DNA of 64,000 nt from [Limnothrix rosea] IAM M-220 (GTDB taxonomy: Bacteria > Cyanobacteriota > Cyanobacteriia > Cyanobacteriales > MRBY01): contig NZ_MRBY01000001.1 of assembly GCF_001904615.1 (NCBI RefSeq), forward strand, positions 37,380 through 101,379, read 5' to 3'. Both the position numbers and the translations under genes were made by a program. Shown here in pieces: positions 1 to 7,553 of this stretch. The notes under the pieces are model-generated. The model was not told the DNA's origin, searched no databases, and saw nothing but the letters and a program-made list of their open reading frames with translations. How positions within the stretch are numbered: position 1 is the stretch's first letter; each line of letters starts with the position of its first letter.

Positions 1-496
1 GCGATCGCTCATCCTGAATGCCCGCAAGACTCGCTTCAATTTGTTCAATGATATAGGTCGTACGACCCGGAATCGTTTCACTCTGTAACTCCGCATCCCA
101 GCGGGTCACTGTCATCAACCGCAAAGACTCATCATCAATGGTGATCATGATGTTACTCAGGCTGTCGTCTACCTTACGCCAAACCTTGACATTGGGATCT
201 GCTTCAACGCGGTAAAGTCGCTTCGCGCGATTTAGTTGTGCCTGAATATAGGTGAGGCGGGTCTCCATTTCAGAGCGTGGAGCCGCTACCTTAAACACAC
301 AGCGACCGTCGAGATATACACAACGCTCAACAATTAATTCATTGCCGTCATTGGGCAAAATACTTGCTAAGTCTGTTTCGGGGAACATAACATTAAAAAC
401 GCCAAGGCCAGCAAGGACTGGGCTTTGAGCACTGATCGTAATGAGTAGCCCTAGGCAAAATGCCAAACAAGCAAGGAGCGATCGCCGCAATGTCAT
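1..496 (-). CDS. Mechanosensitive ion channel (MscS-like), N-terminal part, cut by window edge
   Basis: The frame is open from an ATG at 496 to the left edge, giving 165 residues. Residues 1-31 form a signal peptide (basic start MTLRRS, hydrophobic run, cleavage near VLAG). The next part carries the phrase VYLDGRCVFKVAAP and an alternating helix/strand pattern that I associate with the periplasmic N-terminal domain of cyanobacterial MscS proteins. In that family the pore helix and beta domain follow, and here they would lie outside the window. MscS proteins open under membrane tension to release solutes after osmotic downshock. The channel assignment rests on resemblance of the N-terminal domain only; the diagnostic pore region is not visible, so a secreted protein of unknown function remains possible. 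Confidence 0.55.
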   Translation of the reverse strand, partial: MTLRRSLLACLAFCLGLLITISAQSPVLAGLGVFNVMFPETDLASILPNDGNELIVERCVYLDGRCVFKVAAPRSEMETRLTYIQAQLNRAKRLYRVEADPNVKVWRKVDDSLSNIMITIDDESLRLMTVTRWDAELQSETIPGRTTYIIEQIEASLAGIQDERS

Positions 497-598
497 ATAA
501 AAAAAATCGAGATGAAGATCAGCTCGACTCTAGCAAATATAAAAAGGAGTTGAAGTTATTTGTGACTCACTAACAGCGGCGATCGCCATCCCTTTGCT

Positions 599-1549
599 TT
601 AGCCCTCCTGCACCGCAGCACTGCTCGTTTGCGCTAAATAAATCCCCGTCAGTACCACCGCAAAACCGAGCCATGTCGTTAGTCCGAGCGCTTCAGTGAA
701 AATAACCCAAGCCAAGAGCGCACTAACAATGGGTTCAAGCAATAAAAATAGCGACACAAAGCTACAGGACAGCTTATCCAGACAAGCCGCAATGAGCCGT
801 TGTCCAAAGCCCTCACAAACAATACCCAAACCGAGGGCGGCGAAAATTGCCACCTGGGTTGTTGGAAAAAATTGCCCCTCAGTAAAAAAGACAATGGGCA
901 CAAGCATGGCACTCCCAACACCACATCGCCACAGCAAAATAGTCGTCGCATCAAAATTTGTGCGGAGCTGCTCCACCATCAAAAAATAAGTTCCGAGAAA
1001 CATGGCTGAGGCGATCGCCAACAAATCCCCAATCAACAAGCCATCACCGCCCTGCAAATCCTCAAATCCTAATCCCAACGCTCCCGTCAAGGCGATCGCC
1101 ATCCCAATCAAAAAGCGTTTATCAAAACTTTTGCCAAATAATAACCAGCTACCCAAACTTGTAAAAATTGGCGTGAGATTATTCAGTAGCATACATTTGG
1201 CGACAGTCGTGTATTGCAGCGAAATTGCCCAGAGCACCAAAGAAATAATCGAAATAATGCCAACGCTTCCCAGTAACCACCATTGGGATTTGGCGATCGC
1301 CACTGGCTTTGATTCCTCTAGTTCATCCCCTTGTTGTGTCCCACGGGCGACGAATTTCCCTAACCCGAAAACCATAAAAAAAATAAACATCCGGTTAAAG
1401 ACCGTGGCATTTGCCCCCAGCTCCGTTTCACTAAGACGAATGAAAATTGGTGCAAAGGAAATGGCCATTAATGCGAAAGTTAATGTGGCGATCGCCAACA
1501 CATAGGAGCGATTAGACGATTGAGGTCGAGACAACTCAGAAGATTGCAT
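599..1549 (-). CDS. EamA/DMT-family transporter
   Basis: About 316 residues with ten hydrophobic segments arranged as two tandem EamA repeats, the usual layout of drug/metabolite exporters of the inner membrane. The first repeat begins with the family-like phrase FAPIFIRLSE. I start it at the ATG at 1549 (MQSSELSRPQ); an upstream ATG at 1594 would add 15 residues that do not look like a membrane protein start. The substrate cannot be read from sequence. A second DMT gene of the same type lies at 35169-36089. It is transcribed away from rpmI and stands alone. Confidence 0.85.
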   Translation of the reverse strand: MQSSELSRPQSSNRSYVLAIATLTFALMAISFAPIFIRLSETELGANATVFNRMFIFFMVFGLGKFVARGTQQGDELEESKPVAIAKSQWWLLGSVGIISIISLVLWAISLQYTTVAKCMLLNNLTPIFTSLGSWLLFGKSFDKRFLIGMAIALTGALGLGFEDLQGGDGLLIGDLLAIASAMFLGTYFLMVEQLRTNFDATTILLWRCGVGSAMLVPIVFFTEGQFFPTTQVAIFAALGLGIVCEGFGQRLIAACLDKLSCSFVSLFLLLEPIVSALLAWVIFTEALGLTTWLGFAVVLTGIYLAQTSSAAVQEG

Positions 1550-1753
1550 GGAGTCTATAAATTCAAATAAATCAACGGGACAAAACCGTTCCACAATCTA
1601 ATAACAGCCGAGTTGCCTAGGCTGTACCCAGTAATACAAACACCAACATTGCAAAATATTTCTAGAAAAATCAGTTCGTCGTCCCCCAAGAAAAACCCGG
1701 CAAGCAAAGGCGCAAAATAGAAGGTCGAAGACAAAGATTTTTGGTCAATACCC

Positions 1754-1783
1754 TTGAAGAATTGGGCATACAGAAGCTATTAT
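1754..1783 (+). promoter_or_regulatory. Candidate sigma70-type promoter of rpmI-rplT
   Basis: TTGAAG at 1754-1759 and TATTAT at 1778-1783 are separated by 18 bp. They lie about 30 bp before the rpmI start and would give a leader of roughly 25 nt. Judged by eye only; no transcript data. Confidence 0.4.
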
Positions 1784-1813
1784 TGTAAGCTGTGTCGATT
1801 TATAGAAATTTAT

Positions 1814-2017
1814 ATGCCTAAACTAAAAACACGTCGCGCTGCTGCGAAGCGATTCAAGGTGACGGGAAGCGGCAAAAAAATCACTCGTCGTAAAGCATTT
1901 AAGAACCACCTGCTTAACCACAAGAGCTCTGAGCAAAAGCGTCGTCGTCTTTCTGGTGCGGCACTTGTGCACGAGACTGATGAGAAGGCTGTACGCCTCA
2001 TGATGCCTTACTCCTAA
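1814..2017 (+). CDS. rpmI: 50S ribosomal protein L35
   Basis: 67 residues beginning [20 protein letters not shown], the standard L35 start, highly basic, ending in the L35-like MMPYS. It is a component of the large ribosomal subunit. The frame stays open upstream to 1754, but the conserved protein begins at the ATG at 1814. rplT follows after 73 bp, the usual rpmI-rplT pair; the infC gene that often precedes them is not here. A candidate promoter sits just upstream. Confidence 0.97.
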   Translation: MPKLKTRRAAAKRFKVTGSGKKITRRKAFKNHLLNHKSSEQKRRRLSGAALVHETDEKAVRLMMPYS

Positions 2018-2090
2018 AGAATTTAGCGCGTCTTCTAAATCTCTAAAATCTTTATTTTCTATTCTCACTTTCTATATTTAGGTAAAATTT

Positions 2091-2441
2091 ATGCCAAGAG
2101 TTAAGCGCGGTAATGTTGCCCGTAAACGCCGCAAAAAAATCCTTAAGTTAGCGAAAGGTTTTAGAGGTTCTCACTCTAAGCTCTTCCGCACTGCGAATCA
2201 GCAGGTCATGAAAGCCCTGCGTAATGCGTACCGCGATCGTCGTAAGAAGAAGCGTGATTTTCGTCGCCTGTGGATCGTTCGTGTCAATGCTGCTGCACGC
2301 ATGAACGGCATTTCCTACAGCCAACTGACTCACAAACTGAAGCAGTCCAATATTGAGATCAACCGTAAGATGCTTGCAGAGCTTGCAGTTGTTGATCCCG
2401 CAGCTTTCACCAAGATTGTTGAAGTCGCCAAGAGCGCCTAA
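2091..2441 (+). CDS. rplT: 50S ribosomal protein L20
   Basis: 116 residues, basic, with the L20 hallmarks [19 protein letters not shown] at the start and the [15 protein letters not shown] segment near residue 50. It binds 23S rRNA early in large-subunit assembly. Full family length. It follows rpmI by 73 bp and is followed within 40 bp by a strong intrinsic terminator, so rpmI-rplT looks like a closed two-gene transcript. In some bacteria L20 represses its own operon; no leader structure that would show this is evident here. Confidence 0.97.
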   Translation: MPRVKRGNVARKRRKKILKLAKGFRGSHSKLFRTANQQVMKALRNAYRDRRKKKRDFRRLWIVRVNAAARMNGISYSQLTHKLKQSNIEINRKMLAELAVVDPAAFTKIVEVAKSA

Positions 2442-2480
2442 GCTGTGGCAAAATCACAATTAAAGATTTGATCGTATGAG

Positions 2481-2507
2481 AACCCTGAAATCATTTCAGG
2501 GTTTTTT
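2481..2507 (+). terminator. Rho-independent terminator of rpmI-rplT
   Basis: Perfect 10-bp stem AACCCTGAAA / TTTCAGGGTT with a 3-nt TCA loop, running into T residues. It lies 39 bp after the rplT stop and directly before the ribosome binding site of the next gene. Confidence 0.9.
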
Positions 2508-2518
2508 GTTGGAGGTAG

Positions 2519-3301
2519 ATGAGCTTGATTTCCCTGTATAAACGTTTCAGTAGTCTGGGTTTGGCGATCGCCTCCATTTTTGTTGCAAATCCATTGTTGG
2601 CAACGCCTCTCGAAGATATTCAGGAACGTGGCACCATCCAAATTGCCGTCAAAGAAAATGTTCGTCCTTTAGCCTTTCGCGATAGCGCAGGAAATTTACA
2701 GGGTTTAGAAATTGATATTGCTCGCCGCCTGGCAAAAGAACTGATGGGAAGTGATGCGCAGGTTGAGTTAATTCCCGTTAAAAACCAAGAACGTCTCGAT
2801 TTACTTTTGCAAGGGGAAATTGATCTCGTTATTGCCCAGCTTGGTTTAAACGCATCTCGCCGAAGACTTGTTGATTTCAGTGACTATTACTATCTTGACG
2901 GTTTAGGATTTGTCACCAAGCAAGCAAATTTGACTGAAGCGCATCAAGTTACGACTCAACGGGTTGCGGTACTAAATTCTTCAGAGGCGATCGCCGCTGT
3001 GCGTGCCTATTTTCCTGCAACAACTCTAGTCGCCGTTAATTCCTACCAAGAAGCTTTGGCTAGTCTCGAAAATAACGACGCTGATCTCTTTGTCGGTGAT
3101 CATTCTGTCCTAACGGGCTGGACGCAAGAATATCCTGAATATCGCCTGTTGCCCGCTTGGCTGGAGGGGAATGCACTGGCGATCGCCATCCCCAAAGGTG
3201 CTCAACACCAAAGCCTATACAACGAAATTCAAACCCTAATGGCTGAATGGCAAGCAAGTGGATGGTTACAGGATCGTATCAATCATTGGGGGCTTCCCTA
3301 A
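2519..3301 (+). CDS. ABC transporter substrate-binding protein, family 3 (amino-acid type)
   Basis: 260 residues. Residues 1-28 are a signal peptide ending near PLLATP. The mature part begins with the family-3 pattern (IQERGTIQIAVKEN, then LQGLEIDIARRLAKEL and later LVDFSDYYY), so it is a periplasmic clamshell protein expected to bind an amino acid or similar small polar solute. A GGAGG lies only 3 bases before the ATG at 2519. No permease or ATPase gene adjoins it, so it is either an orphan subunit served by a transporter elsewhere or a solute sensor. The ligand cannot be told from sequence. Confidence 0.88.
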   Translation: MSLISLYKRFSSLGLAIASIFVANPLLATPLEDIQERGTIQIAVKENVRPLAFRDSAGNLQGLEIDIARRLAKELMGSDAQVELIPVKNQERLDLLLQGEIDLVIAQLGLNASRRRLVDFSDYYYLDGLGFVTKQANLTEAHQVTTQRVAVLNSSEAIAAVRAYFPATTLVAVNSYQEALASLENNDADLFVGDHSVLTGWTQEYPEYRLLPAWLEGNALAIAIPKGAQHQSLYNEIQTLMAEWQASGWLQDRINHWGLP

Positions 3302-3384
3302 AGAACTGATAAACTAGCAAAACGGCTGCATTTGTGGCTGTCTTTTTATCTAAAAAATTATTTAAACACCTATTTTTTTCTGCT

Positions 3385-3918
3385 ATGGATGCCGCTTCTT
3401 TACCGATTTTCTATCTATCAATTCTCGTCGGATTATTGGGAGTCCTCGGTATTTTATTGTTCCGCCAAGTCCTCAAAACACGCCGCGTAGAAACGACTTT
3501 TGGGAAACTCCAGAAAAAGCTACAAAATGAACCAGGTACAGCAAAAGAATATTACGAACTTGGTAGTCTTTATCTCGATAAAAAACTCCATGTTCAAGCT
3601 GCTCAACTCTTAAAAAAAGCCCTCAAAGTCGAAGATGAATTAGAGTCTGAAAATGCGGCATTAATTTATAACGCTCTCGGCTATGCGTACTTTGCCCAAG
3701 AGCAATATGATCTCGCTATTCGACAATACAAAGAAGCCTTAAAAGCAATTCCTGAATATCCGACTGCACTGAACAATCTCGCCAATGTTTACGAGAAAAA
3801 GCAGATGACAGCAAAGGCGCTGGAAACTTATGAGGAAGCACTTAAAGCAGATCCAGAAAATAAGGTGGCAAAAAAGCGGGCTGAATCTCTACGTAAACGG
3901 TTTGTTGCTTCTAAATAA
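3385..3918 (+). CDS. ycf37: TPR protein with N-terminal membrane helix, Ycf37-like
   Basis: 177 residues from the ATG at 3385. A GTG at 3334 would extend it with an unconvincing 17 residues. Residues 5-27 form a membrane helix (PIFYLSILVGLLGVLGILLF) followed by the basic RQVLKTRR. Residues 45-165 hold about three tetratricopeptide repeats (YYELGSLYLDKK, YNALGYAYFAQEQYDLAI, LNNLANVYEKK). This architecture and length fit Ycf37, a thylakoid protein linked to photosystem I assembly or stability in Synechocystis. The assignment is from remembered architecture, so treat the exact orthology as probable. A terminator follows at 3959. Confidence 0.72.
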   Translation: MDAASLPIFYLSILVGLLGVLGILLFRQVLKTRRVETTFGKLQKKLQNEPGTAKEYYELGSLYLDKKLHVQAAQLLKKALKVEDELESENAALIYNALGYAYFAQEQYDLAIRQYKEALKAIPEYPTALNNLANVYEKKQMTAKALETYEEALKADPENKVAKKRAESLRKRFVASK

Positions 3919-3958
3919 TAGTCTGAATTTAGCATTAGAAATTCAATAATTTTTTTTG

Positions 3959-3984
3959 GAGTCAATAGTTATTGGCTCTTTTTT
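3959..3984 (+). terminator. Rho-independent terminator after the Ycf37-like gene
   Basis: A 9-bp stem GAGTCAATA / TATTGGCTC (one G-T pair) with a very short loop is followed by six T residues, 40 bp after the stop codon. Confidence 0.75.
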
Positions 3985-4066
3985 ATTGGCAACAACTAAA
4001 GACAGTTATTTCGTACTAAAGATTAGAAAATGCCCTGCTTCGGAGGGGTTAGGAGTGAGTTGTAAG

Positions 4067-4123
4067 TAGGTTACGTAACCTATCGAAACCCCTTCTGCCT
4101 TCGGCACTTTCTCCGAGGAAGGA
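4067..4123. repeat. 16-bp palindrome joined to a dispersed repeat also found near 26980
   Basis: TAGGTTACGTAACCTA at 4067-4082 is a perfect 16-bp palindrome. The adjoining 4083-4123, read on the minus strand, matches 26977-27018 on the plus strand with only a few differences (shared cores GAAAGTGCC and GAAGGGGTTTCGA). It lies between two convergent genes and codes for nothing recognisable. Confidence 0.6.
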
Positions 4124-4138
4124 TGAATTATTCTGTGT

Positions 4139-5368
4139 TTATGAGGCAGCGGCGATCGCCTGACCTGCTAGCCAGCTTGTTGTCCAAGCGCTTTGAAAAT
4201 TAAAACCGCCCGTAACCCCATCAATATCTAAAACTTCCCCGGCAAAATAAAGATTTGGGCAAATACGACTTTCCATCGTTTTAAAGTTAACTTCTTTTAG
4301 TTTTACGCCGCCGCAAGTGACAAATTCATCTTTAAAAATGCCTTTGCCTTGAATTTGATATTGCCCTTGGGTGACTTCTTGAATGATGATATTTAGCTGT
4401 TTTTTTGATAAATCTGCCCAGTTTTGATCTGGGGCGATCGCCGCGTATTTCACGAAGCTTTGCCATAATCTTTTCGGGATATCAATGGGCGAAAAAGTAT
4501 GGATTTTTTTCTTGGGATTTTGAGCTTTAAATTTTTGTATTTGCTGGCGTAATGTTTCGGGATTTTCCGTGGGTGAAAAGTTTACTTTTAGAGGTATTTT
4601 ATATTGATGCTCTGCTAAAATTCTTGCTCCCCAAGCCGATAGTTTAAGCACAGCGGGGCCACTTAATCCCCAGTGAGTAACAAGCAAAGCGCCACTTTGT
4701 TCGAGCTTCTTTTTCTTGTCTCGTTTAATAGTGGCGATCGCCTCCGGTACACTTACACCCGCTAAATCTTTGAGCCGTTCATCTTTAATCTGAAACGTAA
4801 ATAAAGAAGGTTTTGGTTCAATAATTTTATGCCCCAAAGTTTTAGCAAATCGATGACCACTAGGGTGACTCCCCGTCGTAATCAGGAGGCGATCGCCGAG
4901 TAATTCTTCTTCATTTTTTGTGGTGATGACAAATTGATCGACATCATTTTTAACGATGCTTTTTACCGGTGAAGATGTGCGTAATTGAATACCTGCATTA
5001 ATTGCCGCTTGCTGAAGACAGTTTACAATTGTCGCCGAATTATCCGTTGTCGGAAACATGCGCCCATCAGCTTCCGTTTTTAGCTTGATCCCTTCTATAT
5101 TTAACCAAGCGATCATATCTTTAGGCTGAAATTTGCTAAAGGCTCCCCGCAGTTCGCGATGACCCCGTGGGTAAGCTTTTGTGAGTTCTACTGGGTCAAA
5201 ACAATGGTGCGTCACATTACAACGACCACCCCCGGAGATGCGTACTTTTCCTAAGAATTCTTTGCCTGCTTCTAATAAAATAACTTGCAATTTTGGGTTA
5301 CTACGAGCTGCGGCGATCGCCCCAAAAAAACCAGCAGCCCCACCACCAATCACAATCAATTTGGTCAT
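4139..5368 (-). CDS. NAD(P)/FAD-dependent oxidoreductase, HI0933/YhiN family
   Basis: About 409 residues. The N-terminus carries the Rossmann dinucleotide motif VIGGGAAGFFGAIAAA, followed by LLEAGKEFLGKVRISGGGRCN, the signature of the HI0933-like flavoproteins. The C-terminus ends in the second FAD contact (NLYFAGEVLDIDGVTGGFN). Members are soluble flavoproteins, some described as bile-acid or RNA-modification related reductases, but the cyanobacterial role is unknown. The ATG at 5368 has AGGA upstream and is preferred to a TTG at 5371. The small membrane protein gene upstream ends 9 bp before it, so the two are probably co-transcribed. Confidence 0.9.
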   Translation of the reverse strand: MTKLIVIGGGAAGFFGAIAAARSNPKLQVILLEAGKEFLGKVRISGGGRCNVTHHCFDPVELTKAYPRGHRELRGAFSKFQPKDMIAWLNIEGIKLKTEADGRMFPTTDNSATIVNCLQQAAINAGIQLRTSSPVKSIVKNDVDQFVITTKNEEELLGDRLLITTGSHPSGHRFAKTLGHKIIEPKPSLFTFQIKDERLKDLAGVSVPEAIATIKRDKKKKLEQSGALLVTHWGLSGPAVLKLSAWGARILAEHQYKIPLKVNFSPTENPETLRQQIQKFKAQNPKKKIHTFSPIDIPKRLWQSFVKYAAIAPDQNWADLSKKQLNIIIQEVTQGQYQIQGKGIFKDEFVTCGGVKLKEVNFKTMESRICPNLYFAGEVLDIDGVTGGFNFQSAWTTSWLAGQAIAAAS

Positions 5369-5377
5369 CAATATTTC

Positions 5378-5572
5378 CTAATAATTTTTTGTCCAGTCAA
5401 GACCATAAAAGATACCAGAAAGTATCGTTAAAAGAAGCATAATATTAATAATACCGCCGGGAATTAAAGTAAATGGTGGAATACCAAAACCCCGCAGAAG
5501 CCACAATGATAAAAAACAGACAAAACAAGTAACAAATAAAGTTAAAAGACTAGAAGAATTAGAGCGATTCAT
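5378..5572 (-). CDS. Small two-helix membrane protein of unknown function
   Basis: 64 residues with two hydrophobic segments (about 8-26 and 38-58) joined by a short loop RGFGIPPFTLIPGG. The Gly/Pro-rich loop and compact length resemble small conserved cyanobacterial membrane proteins, but I do not recognise a named family. It is transcribed with and just upstream of the FAD oxidoreductase (spacing under 10 bp), suggesting one transcript. Its reality is supported by clean membrane topology and the tight spacing; function unknown. Confidence 0.65.
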   Translation of the reverse strand: MNRSNSSSLLTLFVTCFVCFLSLWLLRGFGIPPFTLIPGGIINIMLLLTILSGIFYGLDWTKNY

Positions 5573-5700
5573 AATAGTTTTTGACCGGAATATACATTTA
5601 TCCTAGCACTGTCAATTTTCGTTTTGCGAATCCTTGCATTGAACCCTTCCAAAAGCCGATATGATAAACAATTGCAAAATCTCTAGATCAACACTTTTTT

Positions 5701-6786
5701 ATGACCCAGCAATATAGTATTACCCTCCTTCCCGGCGATGGCATTGGCCCCGAAATTATTACAGTGGCAGTGGATGTACTCAACAGTATCGGCAAAAAAT
5801 TTGATCTAGAGTTTAAGTTCACCGAAGCGCTCATGGGTGGTGCAGCCATTGATGCAACTGGTGATCCGCTACCCGCTGAAACCCTTGATATTTGTAAGAA
5901 AAGTGACGCTGTATTATTTGCGGCGATCGGTGGCTACAAGTGGGATAATCTCCCCCGCGAAAAGCGACCAGAAACTGGCTTATTAGGCTTGCGAGCTGGT
6001 CTTGGACTTTTTGCCAATCTCCGTCCTGCGACGATTTTGCCCCAACTCATTGATGCATCTTCCCTCAAACGCGAGGTGGTTGAAGGGGTAGACATTATGG
6101 TGGTGCGCGAACTGACTGGTGGCATTTACTTCGGAAAACCTAAAGGCATCGCTGAAACGGAAACTGGCGATCGCCGTGGTTTTAACACAATGGTTTATGA
6201 CGAGTCTGAGGTAGATCGCATTGCGAAGGTTGCCTTTGAAATTGCCCAAAAGCGCAATAATCGCCTCTGTTCTGTCGATAAAGCCAATGTCCTTGATGTG
6301 TCGCAGTTGTGGCGCGATCGCGTCAATCTCATGGCAGAGAAATATAGCAATGTGGAACTATCCCACCTCTACGTAGATAATGCTGCCATGCAATTGATTC
6401 GAGCACCGAAACAATTTGACACCATTGTGACGGGTAATCTGTTCGGCGATATTTTGTCTGATGCTGCGGCAATGTTAACAGGCAGTATTGGTATGTTGCC
6501 TTCGGCGAGTTTGGGCGCGGTCGCACCGGGAGTTTACGAGCCTGTTCACGGTTCAGCGCCGGATATTGCCGGTGAAGATAAAGCGAATCCTTTGGCAATG
6601 GTGCTTAGTGCAGCGATGATGTTACGGTATTCCCTCGATCAACCTGAAGCCGCAAGCAAAATTGAAGCGGCTGTCCAAACAGTTCTGGATCAGGGTTTCC
6701 GCACTGGTGACATTATGTCGGAAGGAATGGAATTACTAGGTTGTAAAGCAATGGGTGAAAAGCTTTTAGCTGCTCTTGAGGCATAA
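5701..6786 (+). CDS. leuB: 3-isopropylmalate dehydrogenase
   Basis: 361 residues, full family length. It carries out the NAD-dependent oxidative decarboxylation of 3-isopropylmalate in leucine biosynthesis, in the cytosol. Visible signatures include [11 protein letters not shown] at the N-terminus, [15 protein letters not shown] for substrate binding, and the family pattern [19 protein letters not shown] near residues 246-264, followed by [12 protein letters not shown], the NAD-binding region. It is a single gene here; other leu genes are not adjacent, as is common in cyanobacteria. A MITE-like hairpin element follows directly and may serve as its terminator. Confidence 0.97.
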   Translation: MTQQYSITLLPGDGIGPEIITVAVDVLNSIGKKFDLEFKFTEALMGGAAIDATGDPLPAETLDICKKSDAVLFAAIGGYKWDNLPREKRPETGLLGLRAGLGLFANLRPATILPQLIDASSLKREVVEGVDIMVVRELTGGIYFGKPKGIAETETGDRRGFNTMVYDESEVDRIAKVAFEIAQKRNNRLCSVDKANVLDVSQLWRDRVNLMAEKYSNVELSHLYVDNAAMQLIRAPKQFDTIVTGNLFGDILSDAAAMLTGSIGMLPSASLGAVAPGVYEPVHGSAPDIAGEDKANPLAMVLSAAMMLRYSLDQPEAASKIEAAVQTVLDQGFRTGDIMSEGMELLGCKAMGEKLLAALEA

Positions 6787-6797
6787 ATGACAATTTG

Positions 6798-6873
6798 GTA
6801 GGGTGCGTTAATGAAATGCAACGCACCTATTTTTTGTTTAATCTGTGCGTTACGCTTTGCTAACACACCCTAC
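6798..6873. repeat. 76-bp MITE-like element with 13-bp terminal inverted repeats
   Basis: GTAGGGTGCGTTA at 6798-6810 and TAACACACCCTAC at 6861-6873 are inverted copies with one mismatch. Inside, GGTGCGTT (6802-6809) pairs with AACGCACC (6820-6827) and a T-rich stretch follows, so it can also act as a terminator of leuB. Elements with GTAGGGTGCGTTA ends are widespread in cyanobacterial genomes. Confidence 0.7.
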
Positions 6874-6943
6874 AGACTTGCTTACTCGCAAACAGAATCA
6901 AAGTGAAATAACAGGCGATCGCCCCTCAGTTTTCAGTACCAAT

Positions 6944-7420
6944 TTAACGCTCAATTTGTAACGGAAAATCAGGAATGAGCAGAGATTTTGTTAGAGCGCC
7001 AGTCTGATCATAGAAACTTATTTTTCCGTTTTCATCACATATCCAAACTTCTTGGCATTTTGCTGAAAAATATAACTGCTTTTTGAACTCCATTTCGCCT
7101 AATGTGTTGCCAGATGACTTCACTTCCACGCAAATCTCTGGGGCAATAGAAGCAGAAACTTCATCTTCAATCTGAGTAAATCTTTCGTCAGAACACCACA
7201 CAACATCTGCAACTCTCACGCCATCTTCTGTTTCAATGGCACATTCTGGCATTACTTCACCACCATCAGTTAGAGATTCGAGGAGCCGCTGAATTCTGCC
7301 TTGATAGAAAGAGTGCTTGATTTTGACGGGACTCATAATAATCTGTCCCCATTTATTTGATTCAATCTTGAAGGGCAAATCTTGAAGCTGTTTATTCTCA
7401 CAAATCTCTTGCCACTGCAT
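6944..7420 (-). CDS. Uma2-family PD-(D/E)XK nuclease-like protein
   Basis: 158 residues. The core holds the restriction-endonuclease-fold pattern of the Uma2 family: VRVADVVWCSDE supplies the acidic residue and PEICVEVKSSGN supplies E-x-K, followed by KKQLYFSAKCQEVWI. Uma2 genes are present in very many copies in cyanobacteria and their role is unsettled, with DNA repair or mobile-element association both proposed. It is shorter than the commonest subfamily (about 190 residues) but the catalytic residues are intact, unlike the broken relative at 34536-35132. No partner gene is evident. Confidence 0.85.
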   Translation of the reverse strand: MQWQEICENKQLQDLPFKIESNKWGQIIMSPVKIKHSFYQGRIQRLLESLTDGGEVMPECAIETEDGVRVADVVWCSDERFTQIEDEVSASIAPEICVEVKSSGNTLGEMEFKKQLYFSAKCQEVWICDENGKISFYDQTGALTKSLLIPDFPLQIER

Positions 7421-7553
7421 CGTTTCACGGCTCTGCTAAAGATGTCACGATTTTAGCAAATAGGCAAGGACTCAGAAAAAAGGCGATCGCCCCCATTCAC
7501 AAAAAAACAGAGAGGCGATCGCCCCTTACTTCACCCAATAATCAAGCAAAAAA

